Below are positions 1 through 13,000 of a DNA stretch of 64,000 bases, one piece after another. The notes under the pieces are model-generated. The model was not told where the DNA came from and ran no database searches. It saw only the letters and a list, made by a program, of their open reading frames with translations. Each line of letters starts with the position of its first letter. Within the stretch, counting starts at the first letter, position 1. The translations under genes were made by a program, and so were the position numbers. Origin of the DNA: Parus major (taxonomy: Eukaryota; Chordata; Aves; Passeriformes; Paridae). Location: the NCBI RefSeq assembly GCF_001522545.3, contig NC_031768.1, positions 80,757,769 to 80,821,768 on the forward strand, read 5' to 3'.

Positions 1-80
1 CCCTGCTCACTGCAGGGAGGCTGGAACCAGGTGATCTTTTCAGTCCCCTCCAACCCAAACTGTTCCATGATTTTATGATC
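1..80 (+). mobile_element. CR1 3'-end fragment
   Basis: Matches the terminal CR1 motif: GGCTGGAACCAGGTGATCTT, then CCTCCAACCCAAACTGTTCC, then ATGATTTTATGAT. It is cut by the window edge. Confidence 0.85.
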
Positions 81-82
81 AC

Positions 83-3000
83 TAGCAAAACCTTCTCCTA
101 GGGAAGGCAAACCAACTCCAGCACTGAGCCCAGCTCTCACAATTCACAAGACCCATTTTCCTTTCATCGTGGCATCAGGAAGGCAGCGTGAAGTAAGAAA
201 ATCTCTGCGACAGGGGAGGGAGGGCTTTTTTTTTCCTTCCTGGTTGTATGGCCCATATGGTTATCAAGTTATGGGAAAATCTGGCTGCCCAAACAGGTGT
301 CACCGCTCCCAACCTACAGACTCATTTCCTGATCGCGTCTTAATCGGCGAGTTGGTTGTGAAAGTTGATTTCTTGCACATTCTTATATCAGTGGGAATTT
401 CTGCCCTTCCCTGACAAGTATTATAGGCAGCCTTTGACATACAGCCCTACAGGACCTAAATAGGCTGCTATTCTTTCCCTACACTGAAAGGGAGCTTTGT
501 GCCAGGGATTCATTAAACTGCACTGCACAGCCCTTCATAAATGGGCTCAATAATGAACAGTCGATTTAACTGGAAAAGCTGCTGGAGCTGTTAAATTAAA
601 GGGAAATAAAGTGCACTTCAGGCTCAGTCTGCCAGAAGAAAATGTTGACCTAAAAAAAAAAAAATCTTTATTTTAGTCAATCTCTTGCAAACAGGCTAAA
701 ATCTTCAGGAAGTTTATACTCACAACAGTGGGAACAATTTTAAACATACTGGTTTGCTTTCCCACTAATAAAGAAAGAATTGCAATAAAATACTCAATGA
801 AATCAGGAGAGATGAAAAGCACATTCCTCTTAAGCCAAATTACACCCTGTAACATAAATTTAATATTAGTATGTAGATCCCTCATCCCATCAACTTTATC
901 TAGGCAAAGTTTCCACTGGAGTCGAGTTCATGAAGTCATCAGGGAGATATTTTGTTTCCAGTTTGCCAGTATTTTCTGAAATTCTGTGGTGTTATGCAGT
1001 CCAGTCCTTCAGTGTCCAGTTCTGTCATCATGTTGCTCATAATGCAGAGGTTGTTTTGCCTACGTGAGGTGTGCAGGATTCAGCTGAAAAACAGGCACAC
1101 ATGGGAGACTCCATTTAATCTTCTGAATGAATACAAAAGTCCATCATTCAGCTGAGCCTGACCCAAGTCATGGTTTTGGAGGAGTGAAATTCCTTATTTC
1201 AGTGAGGTTACTCCAGTGTAAACCTGGAGCAGTGAATCAGCTCTTCCATCACATCTCACTCTCCTTCTTCTAGACAGTTTTAAATCCTGTTCCTCACCTG
1301 TGTTCTATGCTTTATTTATGAAATATTGTGAAGAGAATCTATCTGTGTGAAGGTAGACTGGAAGGTTAAGGACAAGAAGATCAGAAGAAGCATGCAATGG
1401 GGAAGGGACCATGTTGAAATCTAATTCCTAGGGCAGCTCATATGAAAAGAAACCTCAGCACCAGCTTAAAAAAAACTTAGTGTTGCTTTCACATTTCACA
1501 TTGTAGCTATTTTTTTTCCTTACATAAAATTCCTGATTGGAGAAATCCTCATCTTCCTCATGCTATTGTGATTTTTGTTCAAATATTGTATATAATACAT
1601 AAGGTGATGGCAGCAGGCTTTCAGCTCTTCACTGAAGCTACCTTCACTGGGCTTAATAATTTTTCATACTCTGAAAACATGGAGCATTCAGGAAGAATGC
1701 TGAAATCAGCTGAAATATGTCATTCTTCCACCTAAATTGTCCATAATTATTTAAAGTTTGATTATAAATTACCTGGAGTAGAAGAATTACAAAACCATGA
1801 ACTTGTCTGTCAAAAAATAATGCCTTTTGTAAGTTGATAAGCCACCTCTAGTGCTGGTGACACATCAATGCAAGAGCTGTGCAAAAAATACCACTTGCAT
1901 GTATCTTCAGGAAAGAGTTTTGGAAGTTGAAATTGTAACTTTGTTTCAGTTAGTCCTGCTCATAATCTGGTACTTGGCTACTGGTAGAAATATACAAAGA
2001 AGAAACATTCACAAATACATAAAAATATTAAGAAATCACTTTTCATACATTTGAGGGGGATTTTTTTTCTTTTTTTTTTTTTTTTCTCTCATTTCTTGTG
2101 TATTCCTTGAAATTTGAAGTGTTTTATGTTCACTCAGAGACATTTCTGAAGGTAAATGTGCGGGGGTTAGGATTGAATTCCTTCCTTTATTTCTCTAGGA
2201 GTGCAGGTTGCTGCTTGGAAGAAAAGTGAAATGCTATCAGACAACAAGTAAAGTCAGGCACTCTCTCGTTTGCTGCAGGCTATCTTCCCTCTAATGTTTA
2301 TTTTTTTGGCTTGGCAGGAACCAGCTTGTTTGATCTCCTGGTCCCTGGCAGGCTTTGAGGAGGTGCTACACCACCTTGGGAAGGGGTTGCGTGGCTTCGG
2401 GGAAGACAAGAGCACCTCACACCTTACCTGATGCAAATAGTGAGAATTAAAAAAGGCTACAAAAGAGCCTTTATGTCTCTCAGAATGGCCAGTGATACCA
2501 AAGGTGTTTGGTGTCCCTGAGAGTCTGGCCACACACCATCCACAACACCGGGGAAAGCACAGGAGGGGCAGCTGCTGTCTGGGGTGGGATCACGGTCACA
2601 CACGGCTTGGCAACAGTGTTTCAGAAAGAAGCCATCTCTTTCAGGATTTATGCTCTGAAGTAAGGACCTGGTCCAATTCCCAGTGAGGCCATTTCCACTG
2701 AATTTCGTTAAGTGATGAATAATTCTGGTCAATGGGTCAATGGTTCAGAATTTCTGGGCATCAGCAATTGTCATGACTTTGGAAAGTGAGTCCCTGTCTC
2801 TGCCTTCTGTTTGTGAATAGTCAATTTTCTTGAGCCAGGAAACCCCATGCCAAAATCTCCATGTGATTTGTGGCATCTTTGCTCCATGAAGCTATGAGCT
2901 GAGCTCTGCTTGTCCTTCCAGCTCTCCCATGGCCTAGGATCAGGACTCTCTCCCACTCTGGGCAGCTCTCAAATGATGCTTCAGCCGCGATGACTTGGAG

Positions 3001-3107
3001 GTGACTTCTCTCTGACTTGAAGGTGATTTGCAGGTACTTCTGACCACAGCAGTGGCAGTGCTTTTGTAGCTTTTCCTACTCCTTTATGTCTCTCAAACAA
3101 ACCTGGT
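83..3107. other. Intergenic, no gene seen
   Basis: No coding similarity was recognised. Roughly 300-620 has scattered CpG and AT-rich homeodomain-like words and could be a non-coding conserved block. The remainder is ordinary AT-rich DNA with short A and T runs (e.g. 2067-2085). Confidence 0.6.
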
Positions 3108-3475
3108 GCAGCTCAGCTGATGGATCAGCCTGAAGAGACAAGGGCTCTGGGGAAACTTTGAAGCACCTTGAACAGTCTCATACAAGAGAGATGGAGAGGG
3201 ACTTTTCACAAGAGCATGGAGTGACAAGACAAGAGGGAATGGCTTTCAACTGAAAGAAGATAGGTTTAGGTTAGCTATAAGAAAGAAATTCTTTACTGTG
3301 AGGCTGGTGAGGCTCTGTAATAGATTGCCCAGAGAGGCTGAGGATGTCCCAGCCCTGGCAGTGTTCAAAGCCAGGCTCTGAGAAGTCTGCCCTACTGAAA
3401 GGTGTCCCTGCCCATGGTAGGGGTTTGAAATTAGACCTTTAAGGTCCCTTCCAACCCAAACCATTCTGTGATTCT
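3108..3475 (+). mobile_element. CR1 3' fragment
   Basis: Runs from the region encoding the end of ORF2 (AGATGGAGAGGGAC, AGAAATTCTTTACTGTGAGG, TTGCCCAGAGAGGCTG) to the 3' end, CCTTCCAACCCAAACCATTC followed by TGTGATTCTG. It has diverged from the typical copy and carries no intact frame. Confidence 0.88.
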
Positions 3476-6400
3476 GCGTGACTCCATGGCAGACAACAAC
3501 AGAGCCAAATCCTCACACATATTTACCAACAGGGAATTTTTTTTCTGGTTACAATTGTTATGAGATATTTGCAGCACAAGTTCTGTAAAAGTACTGTTCA
3601 GCATCACATGCCAGTATTTAAATAATAATAATTATTTAATTAATTGAAATAAATGAAAACTGGTTAAACCCTGTTTCTTTAAAAGAATCTTTTTCTCGTA
3701 AAAAGAAAAACAATTGTGGAAATTTTAATTGCTTTATTTTTAACTTAGAAAGCTGTCAAAACTGTGTCCAGTTTTGCCTATCAAAAATTGCCTATTAGGA
3801 AATTTCAAATCATCTTTAATATCTTAACTCAACAGGCAAATATTATTTTCTTTTCCCAGCCTTGCCACCCATCCCCTGCAGCACTGGGCTGCTCTGAGGG
3901 GCCCTCCAAGATCAGGAATACATTTTTGCCAGGGTGACATGAACATCTATGTGAAAAATTACCAGCTGATGTTCCTTGTCTGAGCTGCTGCAGGGAAATC
4001 AAAATCCCAAATTAATTTCATGGTCGTCAGATACCAGGACCAATTTTATTAATTCTCTATTTATTTTTTTTTTCACTATTTATTTTCTCCCTTGCTGAGG
4101 TATGTCTGCAGGGAGTTTAATCTCATCAGGAGCAGGCATTGGACTCCTTTCTTACAGTAAAAATAATCTTCTCAGTGGTGTGGCACAGTTGGAGGCTGAG
4201 ATGGCCACTGATCTTCAGGACCTGGGCGTGGCTGGAGAGCCTACTCCTGCACAAAGAGCTTCCTTGGCCCACCCTTGGCCACCATACATTCTCCCATGGG
4301 AAGCCCCAGACCCTAAATCACCACAACACCAGTGTCAGTCACCCAGGCCAGGCTCTGGGTTTCAATGGGTTTGCTCTCCTGCCTAGATTTGGGCATATCT
4401 TATGGAGCGAAAGATTTTGTTCACAGCAAGAGGGGTTCAGAACCAGTTTGTGGGGCACAGCTGCCTTTTAAATGCTACCTGTCATAGGTTTCATTAGGAG
4501 TTTAGATTTTAATATTTTATTTGCCTATAAATTGTCTACATAAACATAAAATAAAGACATATATACCCAGAGTGGGAGTATACTGTGGTTAGGAGCTTTG
4601 CATACAGCCAATACTGTATATAGACTAAAATATAGACTAAAAATGCTGTTAAGAAAAGACCTCTTTTAAAGCTATAGCTGACATAAATATTGGATTCTTG
4701 GTTACTAGAAATGTTTTCTTAACCAGATGTTTTCAGTCTTTTCTTAACAGAGCCACTCACAGATTGTTCCCTGAATTATTTCATGTTTAGAAATGGTGTC
4801 TGTTTAAAAGAGAGGGAGACGGAGGGAGAGAGTCGCACAAACTGCCATTATCATGCAAATAACTCCAGAGGAAAAAGGACAGTGAAAATGATAGCACTGA
4901 TCTAATTATCTGCAGGCCAATATAGCTAAGTCACTGAAAGAGGCCCACAGAAAAGGCTGCCACAGAAACACAAAAAACAGCCAGAAAACAATAAGGAACT
5001 TAGCAACAGTGTAAAAACGGACTTCTTTCTGTGCACAAAGACTAGTTTTATGAGCATTTTTCTTGCTTTCAGTTTGCAGAAAAGGTTAGAGCACATTTTA
5101 AATTCTATGCCAGGATATTCCCCCCCTCTTCAGCTCCTAAAGATCCTTTGGCACGCCGTCATATCGCGGCGCACCCGGCGGTGGGAACGTGCTGCTCCTG
5201 CCTAGCATGTCCGGACCGCCAGGCGTGTTGGGGGCTGCAGGGTTCCTGGGAGGTGGGCTCTGGCAGCACCCTTCTCCATGGCTTGGGCCTCCATCACCAC
5301 ATTCTAGCTTTTCCATTTTCATGTCTCCATGCTCTCATCTTCCTTCCTGCGCTCTCAGGGGTTCCCTGGAGGATGGAGGGGCTGTTTGCTTCCCACCCTC
5401 CCTCGGGTGCGCTGTGCAAGGGTCTTGTTGTTCCCTCCACGAGAGGAGCTCGGCTGTGCCAGCCTGAACAGGGACAGCCATCGCCACAGCCATGATCCAG
5501 TTCAGCAAGGACCTCAGTAAGGACCACAAGACCCTGCCCACTAGATTGCCAAAAACAGACACTGACAACCAAACAAGAAATACACAGAAGCCATTGATTG
5601 TGGTTGTCAGAGAGGACCCCACATCATCTCACCCCTAATCTCTTATTCATGGGGAGCAGCAGGCAGCTCCAGAGTAACTTCCCTGCCCTATTTCAGTGAT
5701 GTTGTTGACCTTGTTTTCTTGCTGACCTAGAAAAAGGCCCCATTATGAACCTAACCAAACTAATCTCAACCAGATCTGAAGAACTCAGGGCACCAGCCAA
5801 CTTGTCCCAACATCCATTGGAGTGTCAAATCAGTGCAGGCAGTTGCCCATAATGTCCTGAAAATGGTTTTTAGAAATTCAGAGGTCATCACACTCCTTTT
5901 TGAGGAGGAAACTCCCATCCAGTAACTTTTGTTCATTGCAGGTTTAAACTGGACTGGGACCAAAGTTGGAATGGGAAAAAACACAGAGCACCCCTCTCTC
6001 CAAAATCTCCAAGTCATCTAATCCGTCCTACTCACACTTTTAGGCTTAGAAAGTCTACTAATATATCAAAATATCCATAATTAGCCTCATGCCAAGAACA
6101 TACAGACACTACAACAAATAGTTGCCAGATGTAGGAAGCCTTGTTCCTATGACTGGATGCTCAGGAAAATGAAAGTTCGGAAAGGCATTATCTTCCAAAC
6201 AACTTTTAATTATTTCCTGCAGGCCTATGAAAGGGACTTTTAAGAAGGATCTGAAGTGGAATATGGAACAGTCATTCAGCTTGGATGGGGAGACTCACCA
6301 ATATTGACAAAATTCGGTCTTCTAGTGGCATCACAAAGAGGAATAAAATCCACTGGAAAACCCTGAGGGGTAAGAGGATTCAGACTACATCCTCAGACAC

Positions 6401-9400
6401 AGACAGGGTGGGCACTTTTGCCAATGACTCAAGCCAGTTCTGAGCCTGTCACCCTCACAAACAGCCAGACACAAAGGTATGGAAATACAAACAGTATGCA
6501 CTCAATTTTGCCCAGAGGAAGTTATTTATACCTGTTTGGAGTACATCTGGTGATATTTTTTAGGGAAGAAACCATCTTTGAGCCATCTCTGCAGTCTGGA
6601 GCCTTCATGCCTGATCTTCAGGTGGCGATCACTAGGTGTGGACAACTGCAGAGTTAACACATGACCTAGATGCACTATTTAAAGTTGGTTTTCCTTAGAA
6701 GCATGATTTTGGTTCATGGGATGCTATGGGCTTCATGAAGGAAGAATCAGCAGGAGAAAGAGGGCAAAAGGACTGTTGACAGAATTTTGGAAGGGGTGGG
6801 CAGGTTCACTTGAAGAATTTAATTCTTGAGAAAGACAACTTAACTATCAGGTGGTTAAAAAAAATTACTGAGGATTAAATGTTCCCATATCTATCCAGCA
6901 AGGGTTCCTTGAGATCCTGCGCAGTCTGTGTCCCAGAGGACAAACTTGGGGTTTATAATGCACATGACTTGAGTGGAGATCTATGGAAAATTGGGTCAGT
7001 TTCACAGGGAATTAATTGGTCAGGGCAGCAGAATCTTGTTAGATTAGAAATCTGCTAATGAACCACAGGCAGACCTGTGCACATCTGTCATGGTCCTTCC
7101 TTTTTTCCCTGTCTCAACCCCAGCTCCCACCACTGTCTGTAGCCAGCATCACATACAGCCCCATGGTGAACAGCCCAAATGGCTGCTAAAAGATAAAGCT
7201 GTCCTTTTTCAACTTTGACAGGTTCATCTGAACCCTGATCGAATCCCCAAGGCCCTTCACTGCATTGCCAAGCCCTTGTGCCAGTTTTCCTACCTTACAG
7301 ACCTCTTGGAAATGCAGACAATCACAGAGGAAGGAAGCTCAAAATTCAAGTTGGCATGAAGAGTATAGCAGGCAGCTCATTCTCCAGCGTGGCCATCTAA
7401 CTGTGCAGTGTCCCCCTGGATCTGAAGACACAACAGACAACAGCAGAATAAACAAATCAGATGAAGGAAATTACCACTAAGACAGAGAAATAACAGGCAC
7501 TCAGCCCCTCCAGCCAGTTCTCTGGGAGCTTATTTTTTTATCTTATTTTGATTTTGTACTGTTCACAAAATCCATCTATTTTCTAGGAGAGCTTTGTCAG
7601 CATTTATGCTATTGCAGGAGGAGCTGTCATGTCTGTGAACAGTCAGCTAAGGTCAGAAAACAGATTTTGGTGGCAAAATTGGCTGTGTCAGATAAATGTT
7701 AGTCATGGTGATTATCTGCCAGCGAATGTGAGCAGGCTACAGAATGATAAGAGGAGCTGCTGGCACCAGAGATCCAGTTTGGTTTTTGTTTTTTTTCCAT
7801 GGAATTTAATTTATGCCATTTTTGCCAACAATACCTGACAGCTGTGTGAGATGGCCCAGCATCAGAACAGCAGCCCCAAACTGATACCCAGCTGAACTCA
7901 CCTCCTTGTTTGCTGCACCAGAGAGAGACTGGAAGGGGTTTGAGCCTTCTTCCTCACAATTCTGTGCATTCTTTGATCTTCCATACAGAAGTCTCTCCTG
8001 ACCTGATACTTCAGAGAGGAACTAGATCAAGCACTGCTTAGGTTAACAAGGACCATGAAGACTAGACTTCATTGTCAATATCTAAACCCCCTTAGCATTT
8101 CAGAAAGTGATGGGTTTAATTCCTTTCTGTGTTTCCCAGCTGCAGAATACACAGCAGTAATCAGCTTTATAGAGGTGTGGAGATGAGCCTCACAGTCTGA
8201 TCCATAATTTGCTCCATGATGTAGTCTCTGGGTAGAGAGGTCCAGCAATAACCCAAAGGGGTATCAGTCTAGGGATCAGAGACCAGAAGCATCTTTGGGA
8301 GGGTGCCCTGGGTCAGGCACCATCATTAACAGCTGTCTGTCAAGGCACTCTTCCCATCACCAGGAGAAAACATGGCCTTTTTAAAAGTGTCTGGGATACA
8401 CAGATCCCTTTCTGAGCACACAGAAGATATGTCTGTGCTGGTAGCCCAGGGAACCAGTTTCCAGCTACTTTGTCTGATAGCCTGATACCTGACTTGCCCT
8501 TATCCTTGCTGCAGTTGATCCTGCTGGCCATGGTCTACAGTTACTTGCCAAGGAGGGGATAGTTATACCTCTATAATATTAGTCAAAGTTGGACACTTGG
8601 GGACTCAGAGGCTGCCTGGGATGTTCAAGCATGTTTAAAAAAACATTTCCAAGTCACCATTACTTGCTTTCCTCTGGGGATGTCTGAACACTTGCCTGCC
8701 CATACGAAGTGGAGCATGAATTCCTTATTTTGCTCTACTTGTGTGTGCAGCTTTCTCTTCACCTATTAAACTCTCATTATTTCTCACTTCTATCCTTCCT
8801 ATTCTCTTCCTGTGCTGCTGTGGGGGTGGGGGAGAATGAGTGCATGGCTATGTGGGGCTGAGCTGCTGGCTGGGCACAAACTGCACCAAAATGCTAATTT
8901 CAGAACGCAGTGCAGAAGTTGACTTGCACCCCTCACACTGGTGAGGTGTCCAATAATTGAGGATCCCTAGGGACAGCAAACTGAACAGTTCCTGTAGCTT
9001 TGTGCCAAAAGCACTGCATGGGTTGTGAAGCCCTGGGTTCAGGTATCGGCTCCCAGTGCTGCTTTGGTGTTAAACACAACAGATGAAACTGCTGCCCACT
9101 TTCACTTCCATCCTCTCCATTTCCTCCTCGATCAGCAAAGACTGATGTACATCTTTGCATCTCCAGGAAGGACCTCTGTGTTCCCTTTAGTTGTCACAGC
9201 AACCCTCTGCCTTGAGGATGAGCCCCAAAGAAAAGGATGTTTTATACACTGGGGTTTTAGCTGGAGAGAAGAGGCAATTTGCTGCCCAGAGGGACTTTTC
9301 TTGTTAGGCTAAACCTTGAGGCTCAGACTCCTAAAGGTGTTTAATCCCTACCAGCTTTAGCATGTCTCAGGGAATGTTGCCTAAGGCCAGAGATGATCTG

Positions 9401-9810
9401 TGGTGGTAACTCTCCAGGGCTGTGAGACTTAAAGGAGAATATATGACACTTGGTCAGGTTCAAGCCAGCTATACTTTAGAAACTTTGGAGTTCATTCACA
9501 TTTTCCAGTCTTCCTTCTCCATCTACCACACACATTACTGTACTTTTGCTTTTGAAAAAGAGAAATAAAAACAGAAAGAATGAAGAAATAGGAAAACAGC
9601 ACCCCCAGCTTAAAAAGAAATAGTCAAAAGGTTGTAAGAACACTTGGCAAAACAAATCTCATTTAGCAATCTCAGCCAACTCTTGGTAACAAGCTGCCCT
9701 AAGAATAGTGCCATATTCCCGGTTCTGTTCCTGTGGCAGGCACATGGGCACATCATTCACACTGCCACTGCTGCCTTCCTCCACTGGCCACGGTCTTCCC
9801 TGGTCAGGGC
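3476..9810. other. Intergenic, no gene seen
   Basis: Contains the inverted repeat at 4646-4750, an octamer-bearing segment near 4,850, and a CpG-containing GC-rich patch at 5,140-5,480 whose short overlapping open frames match nothing I recognise. No exon-like segment was found in the rest. Confidence 0.6.
4646..4750. repeat. Inverted repeat, 15-bp arms, 75-nt spacer
   Basis: CTGTTAAGAAAAGAC at 4646-4660 is the exact reverse complement of GTCTTTTCTTAACAG at 4736-4750. The flanks are AT-rich. Confidence 0.9.
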
Positions 9811-10060
9811 CATCATGGAATCACAGAATCATGGATCATGGAATATTTTGGGTTGGAAAAGGCCACTAAAGGCCACCTTGTCCAACCCCATACAATGAGC
9901 AGGGACATCTTCAACTAGGTCAGGTTGCTCAGAGCCCCATCCTGGCCTCTAATGTTTCCAAGGATGGGGCATCCACCTTCTCTCTGGGCAACCTGTGTCT
10001 CTATACCCTCATTGTAAAGAACTCCTTTCTTATACCTAATCTAAATCAACACTCCTTTGA
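9811..10060 (-). mobile_element. CR1 3' fragment, minus orientation
   Basis: Reverse complement of the CR1 3' end: ATGGAATCACAGAATCATGG, GGGTTGGAAAAGGCC, GGTTGCTCAGAGCCCCATCC and TAAAGAACTCCTTTCTTATA are all present. Confidence 0.88.
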
Positions 10061-13000
10061 CCCTTGGCTGCGTGCTCTGAGCATGTGTGTGCACGTGTAA
10101 ATTCCCATTCTAAGCAAGGTGCTGCTGCAGTTGCATTTTCTCTCAAGATGTGCACACCTCACAGCTTGCTGCTGTCATTGTCCTTTTTTTAACATAAAAC
10201 CTTGCCCAAAAGCAGTTGTGTAAAGATTTGATCAGCTAAGTGCTTGTAATTAGAATACCTGGAAGGAGAAAGGCTGGAGGACTGGTAATGTGGTTCCTTT
10301 ACCCACCTTGAGGACACAGCCTACTTATGGAGCCTGAAGCCACCAGCACATTTTCAAGACCCAATCATTCCCTGACAGGGGTTACCCGAGAGTCACTGTG
10401 TTAAAATCCTGTTATCCCCTCTGGATTTAAGTCCCCTGTGACCACGGTGGGAGCAGACACCCTGTGATAGCACCAAGACATAGGTTCCAGCCCCAAATCA
10501 GCGCTGTGCACGCAGCAGACAGCTCTCGAGTCACCCTCCCAGGCTCTCAGGGCCGTTTCTCTGGGAGCCACTGATTGACTCGCCTCAACCCAGAACAACA
10601 ACGTCCGTCATCGTTCTTCTTCCCGGCTCCGTGCCCCCGCCCTGGAGCACAGAAAAGTGTCGAATAATCCTCCGCCGTTCGGTGTGTGGTCTGCTTCTCG
10701 GTGTCGTCATGCAGACAGTGCAGAGACAGGGGGTCAGGCGGGTCATCAGAATGCTAATAAGAAATCTGATTGATGAGCCGGTGCCTCGGCGATGAATGGG
10801 ATACTTAATTAATGACTTCTGCTCTGTTTAAGAAAAAGTTTCCCTTAACTTCCATCCCTCTTTTTCTAGGGGAAAAAAAAAAAAAAGAAGGAAAAGGAAA
10901 AAAAAAAAAAAAAAGAAAAAAAGAAAAAAAAAACCTCTATAATCCCAAGTTTTCCAAACAACATAAAGGGAACTTCAAAGACGGACGTGGTCAGTTTTTA
11001 TGTGTTGGGTTGGTTCAGTGATTCTTTCCTTTCTTTGTTTACAAGGGCAGCCAGGCTTGATTCCAAGGCTGAAAAATAAAAGGCCACATTGTTCAACCAG
11101 ATTCTGGATTTTTACAAGAAATTTCCTCTTTCCCAGTAGGGCAATTAACTGCTTCATTTCTGGCTCTGCCAGTACCAAAACATGCCGCCAGGCCTGTGAA
11201 ACTCAGCAGAGGTCGGTTCCTGCCAAAACACTGCTCTGCTTCGGAAACAAGATGTACTATGGAGATGCTATTGTCTCATTAAATCCAACCAGTGATCCAG
11301 GACTGGTTGTTTGTGGGGTTTTCTGCAAGGAAATAAAAGCCCATCGGGAAAAATACCTGGTAGGCACTTAGCTTAGGAACATTGGACTGTGTATTCAGGG
11401 CGATTTGAATGGGATTTCAAACCAGCAATTAGCAATGGGAAAACAGCAACAGTTGCAAATGATCTCTTCCGGATTGATTTGGAGGGTTATTTCATGCTAA
11501 ATGAATAGCAGCAGGAAAGAAGATGAAAAGGGAAGAAGGAAACCCACACAAATTATTTTTTTCCCTTTGAGTTTTTTTTTGTTTTTACGAACAAACTCAG
11601 CTGCAGCGTTGAGGGCAGAACAAGCTGCTTGGTATCAGCACCTGGGAAATAGCAATGAAGGGATGCAGGGAGTTATATTGGGTCCCACATGTTTCCCACA
11701 CAAATTCATTCACTCTCAGCAGACAGCTCCTGGTCTCCATGGGCCCCAACATACAACATGAAGCCAAGCCCACAGGCTCAGCAGATTTGTGGGATCTTGA
11801 GCCCCTTTGTGGACCCAAGCAGGGAAGGAAGCCACATCCCTCAGCCCCACCTGGGCTTCACCAGCCCTCTGCTGCGGTTTAAGGATGTCCCAAATGCTAG
11901 GCCCATTGCAAGAACATTTTGGTAGGCAGCAGCTGCTCATGTACCACTAGTCTGTATTTAGTGTGTATTTAAAGTGTGTCTGAAAAGTGTGCATTTAAGT
12001 GCTTGGTTGATCTGAAACCCATGGGAGGAAGGCGAGGATCCTGACCAAGTCCATGGCTGCCCCTGGCAGTGATGCTCAGCTCAGGATCACAGGACCTGCA
12101 GACCGCTTTTGGCTGGATTGCTAGAGCTGAATATTTTGATGCTGGTGTCCCATTTTTAACTTCTCCCTGTAGTTATCCTGTACATATCAAACATAACCTG
12201 TAAATATGCTCAACTGCAGCTTTAAGTATAATTAAAAGTAATTTATTTTAAAATAGGCAAGAGACACTGAGGACACAGAGTCAACATCAGACTGAAATAT
12301 GGGCACTTAATGAAATACGCCAATTGCAGAAGAAGAAAGGGCAGGCAAGGCTTTAATCTGGCAGTCAAGTCTACTATTTGTCCTTTTTAAAAAATTGTGA
12401 TTTTTTACAAAATGAATTTTCTCAGTGAGTAGGCACCTGCTTTGGCCTAAGGGTTAGAACAGTGGTTATTCTCACCAGCCTTGCTAGTTTAAAACCCCCA
12501 TTTTCAAATCCCACTTGTGGGATACAAGAGTCACTTATTTAGGTAGTTTATTATCTAAAAACCACTGATTAATTTAAAGTGATGGGAAAGTTCAGAGTCC
12601 TTCCTCCCTCTAATCTTGGGTCCCCAGAGCTGTGATTTTCTACTCAGTTTTGTCCAAGAGATGAGCTGTGCAGAGCAGCAACAAAGCAGGAACATGATGA
12701 CTCAAATGTTCTTGTCTCGAAACCTGACAATTATTTTAGGGAATTTGAGTGAGTTCTGGTTTATTTTTAGCCCATCAGATCTTTCTGCAGGAAGGGTTAA
12801 TAAAGACAGAAGTTGGGCACCAGGAGGAGGAGGAAGAAGAGCGCAGAGATGTGGGAATGAAGCCTCCTGGGGACCTCACTTTGGACACACCAGCTAAAGG
12901 AAAGGCGGGGAAAGAAACAAGTGAGAAAAGACCTGCCAAGCAATTCTGGCCAGACAGGAAAAAAAAACAACAAAAAACCAACAAACCAATGGCCCAGGGC

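Noticed and set aside
2254..2732. Overlapping minus-strand frames of about 90 codons
   Set aside because: No recognisable domains and a competing plus-strand frame in the same bases. Possibly an old repeat, but not supportable as a gene.
5148..5495. 115-codon open frame in the GC-rich patch
   Set aside because: Several overlapping frames of similar length occur on both strands, as expected from GC-rich DNA poor in stops.
10600..10933. Processed retrocopy ending in the A-rich tract
   Set aside because: The preceding sequence has no coding similarity I recognise, the tract is interrupted by many G residues, and no target-site duplication is visible.
11000..11371. 123-codon frame as a coding exon
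   Set aside because: No family similarity and no matching partner exons; better explained as a stop-poor non-coding block.
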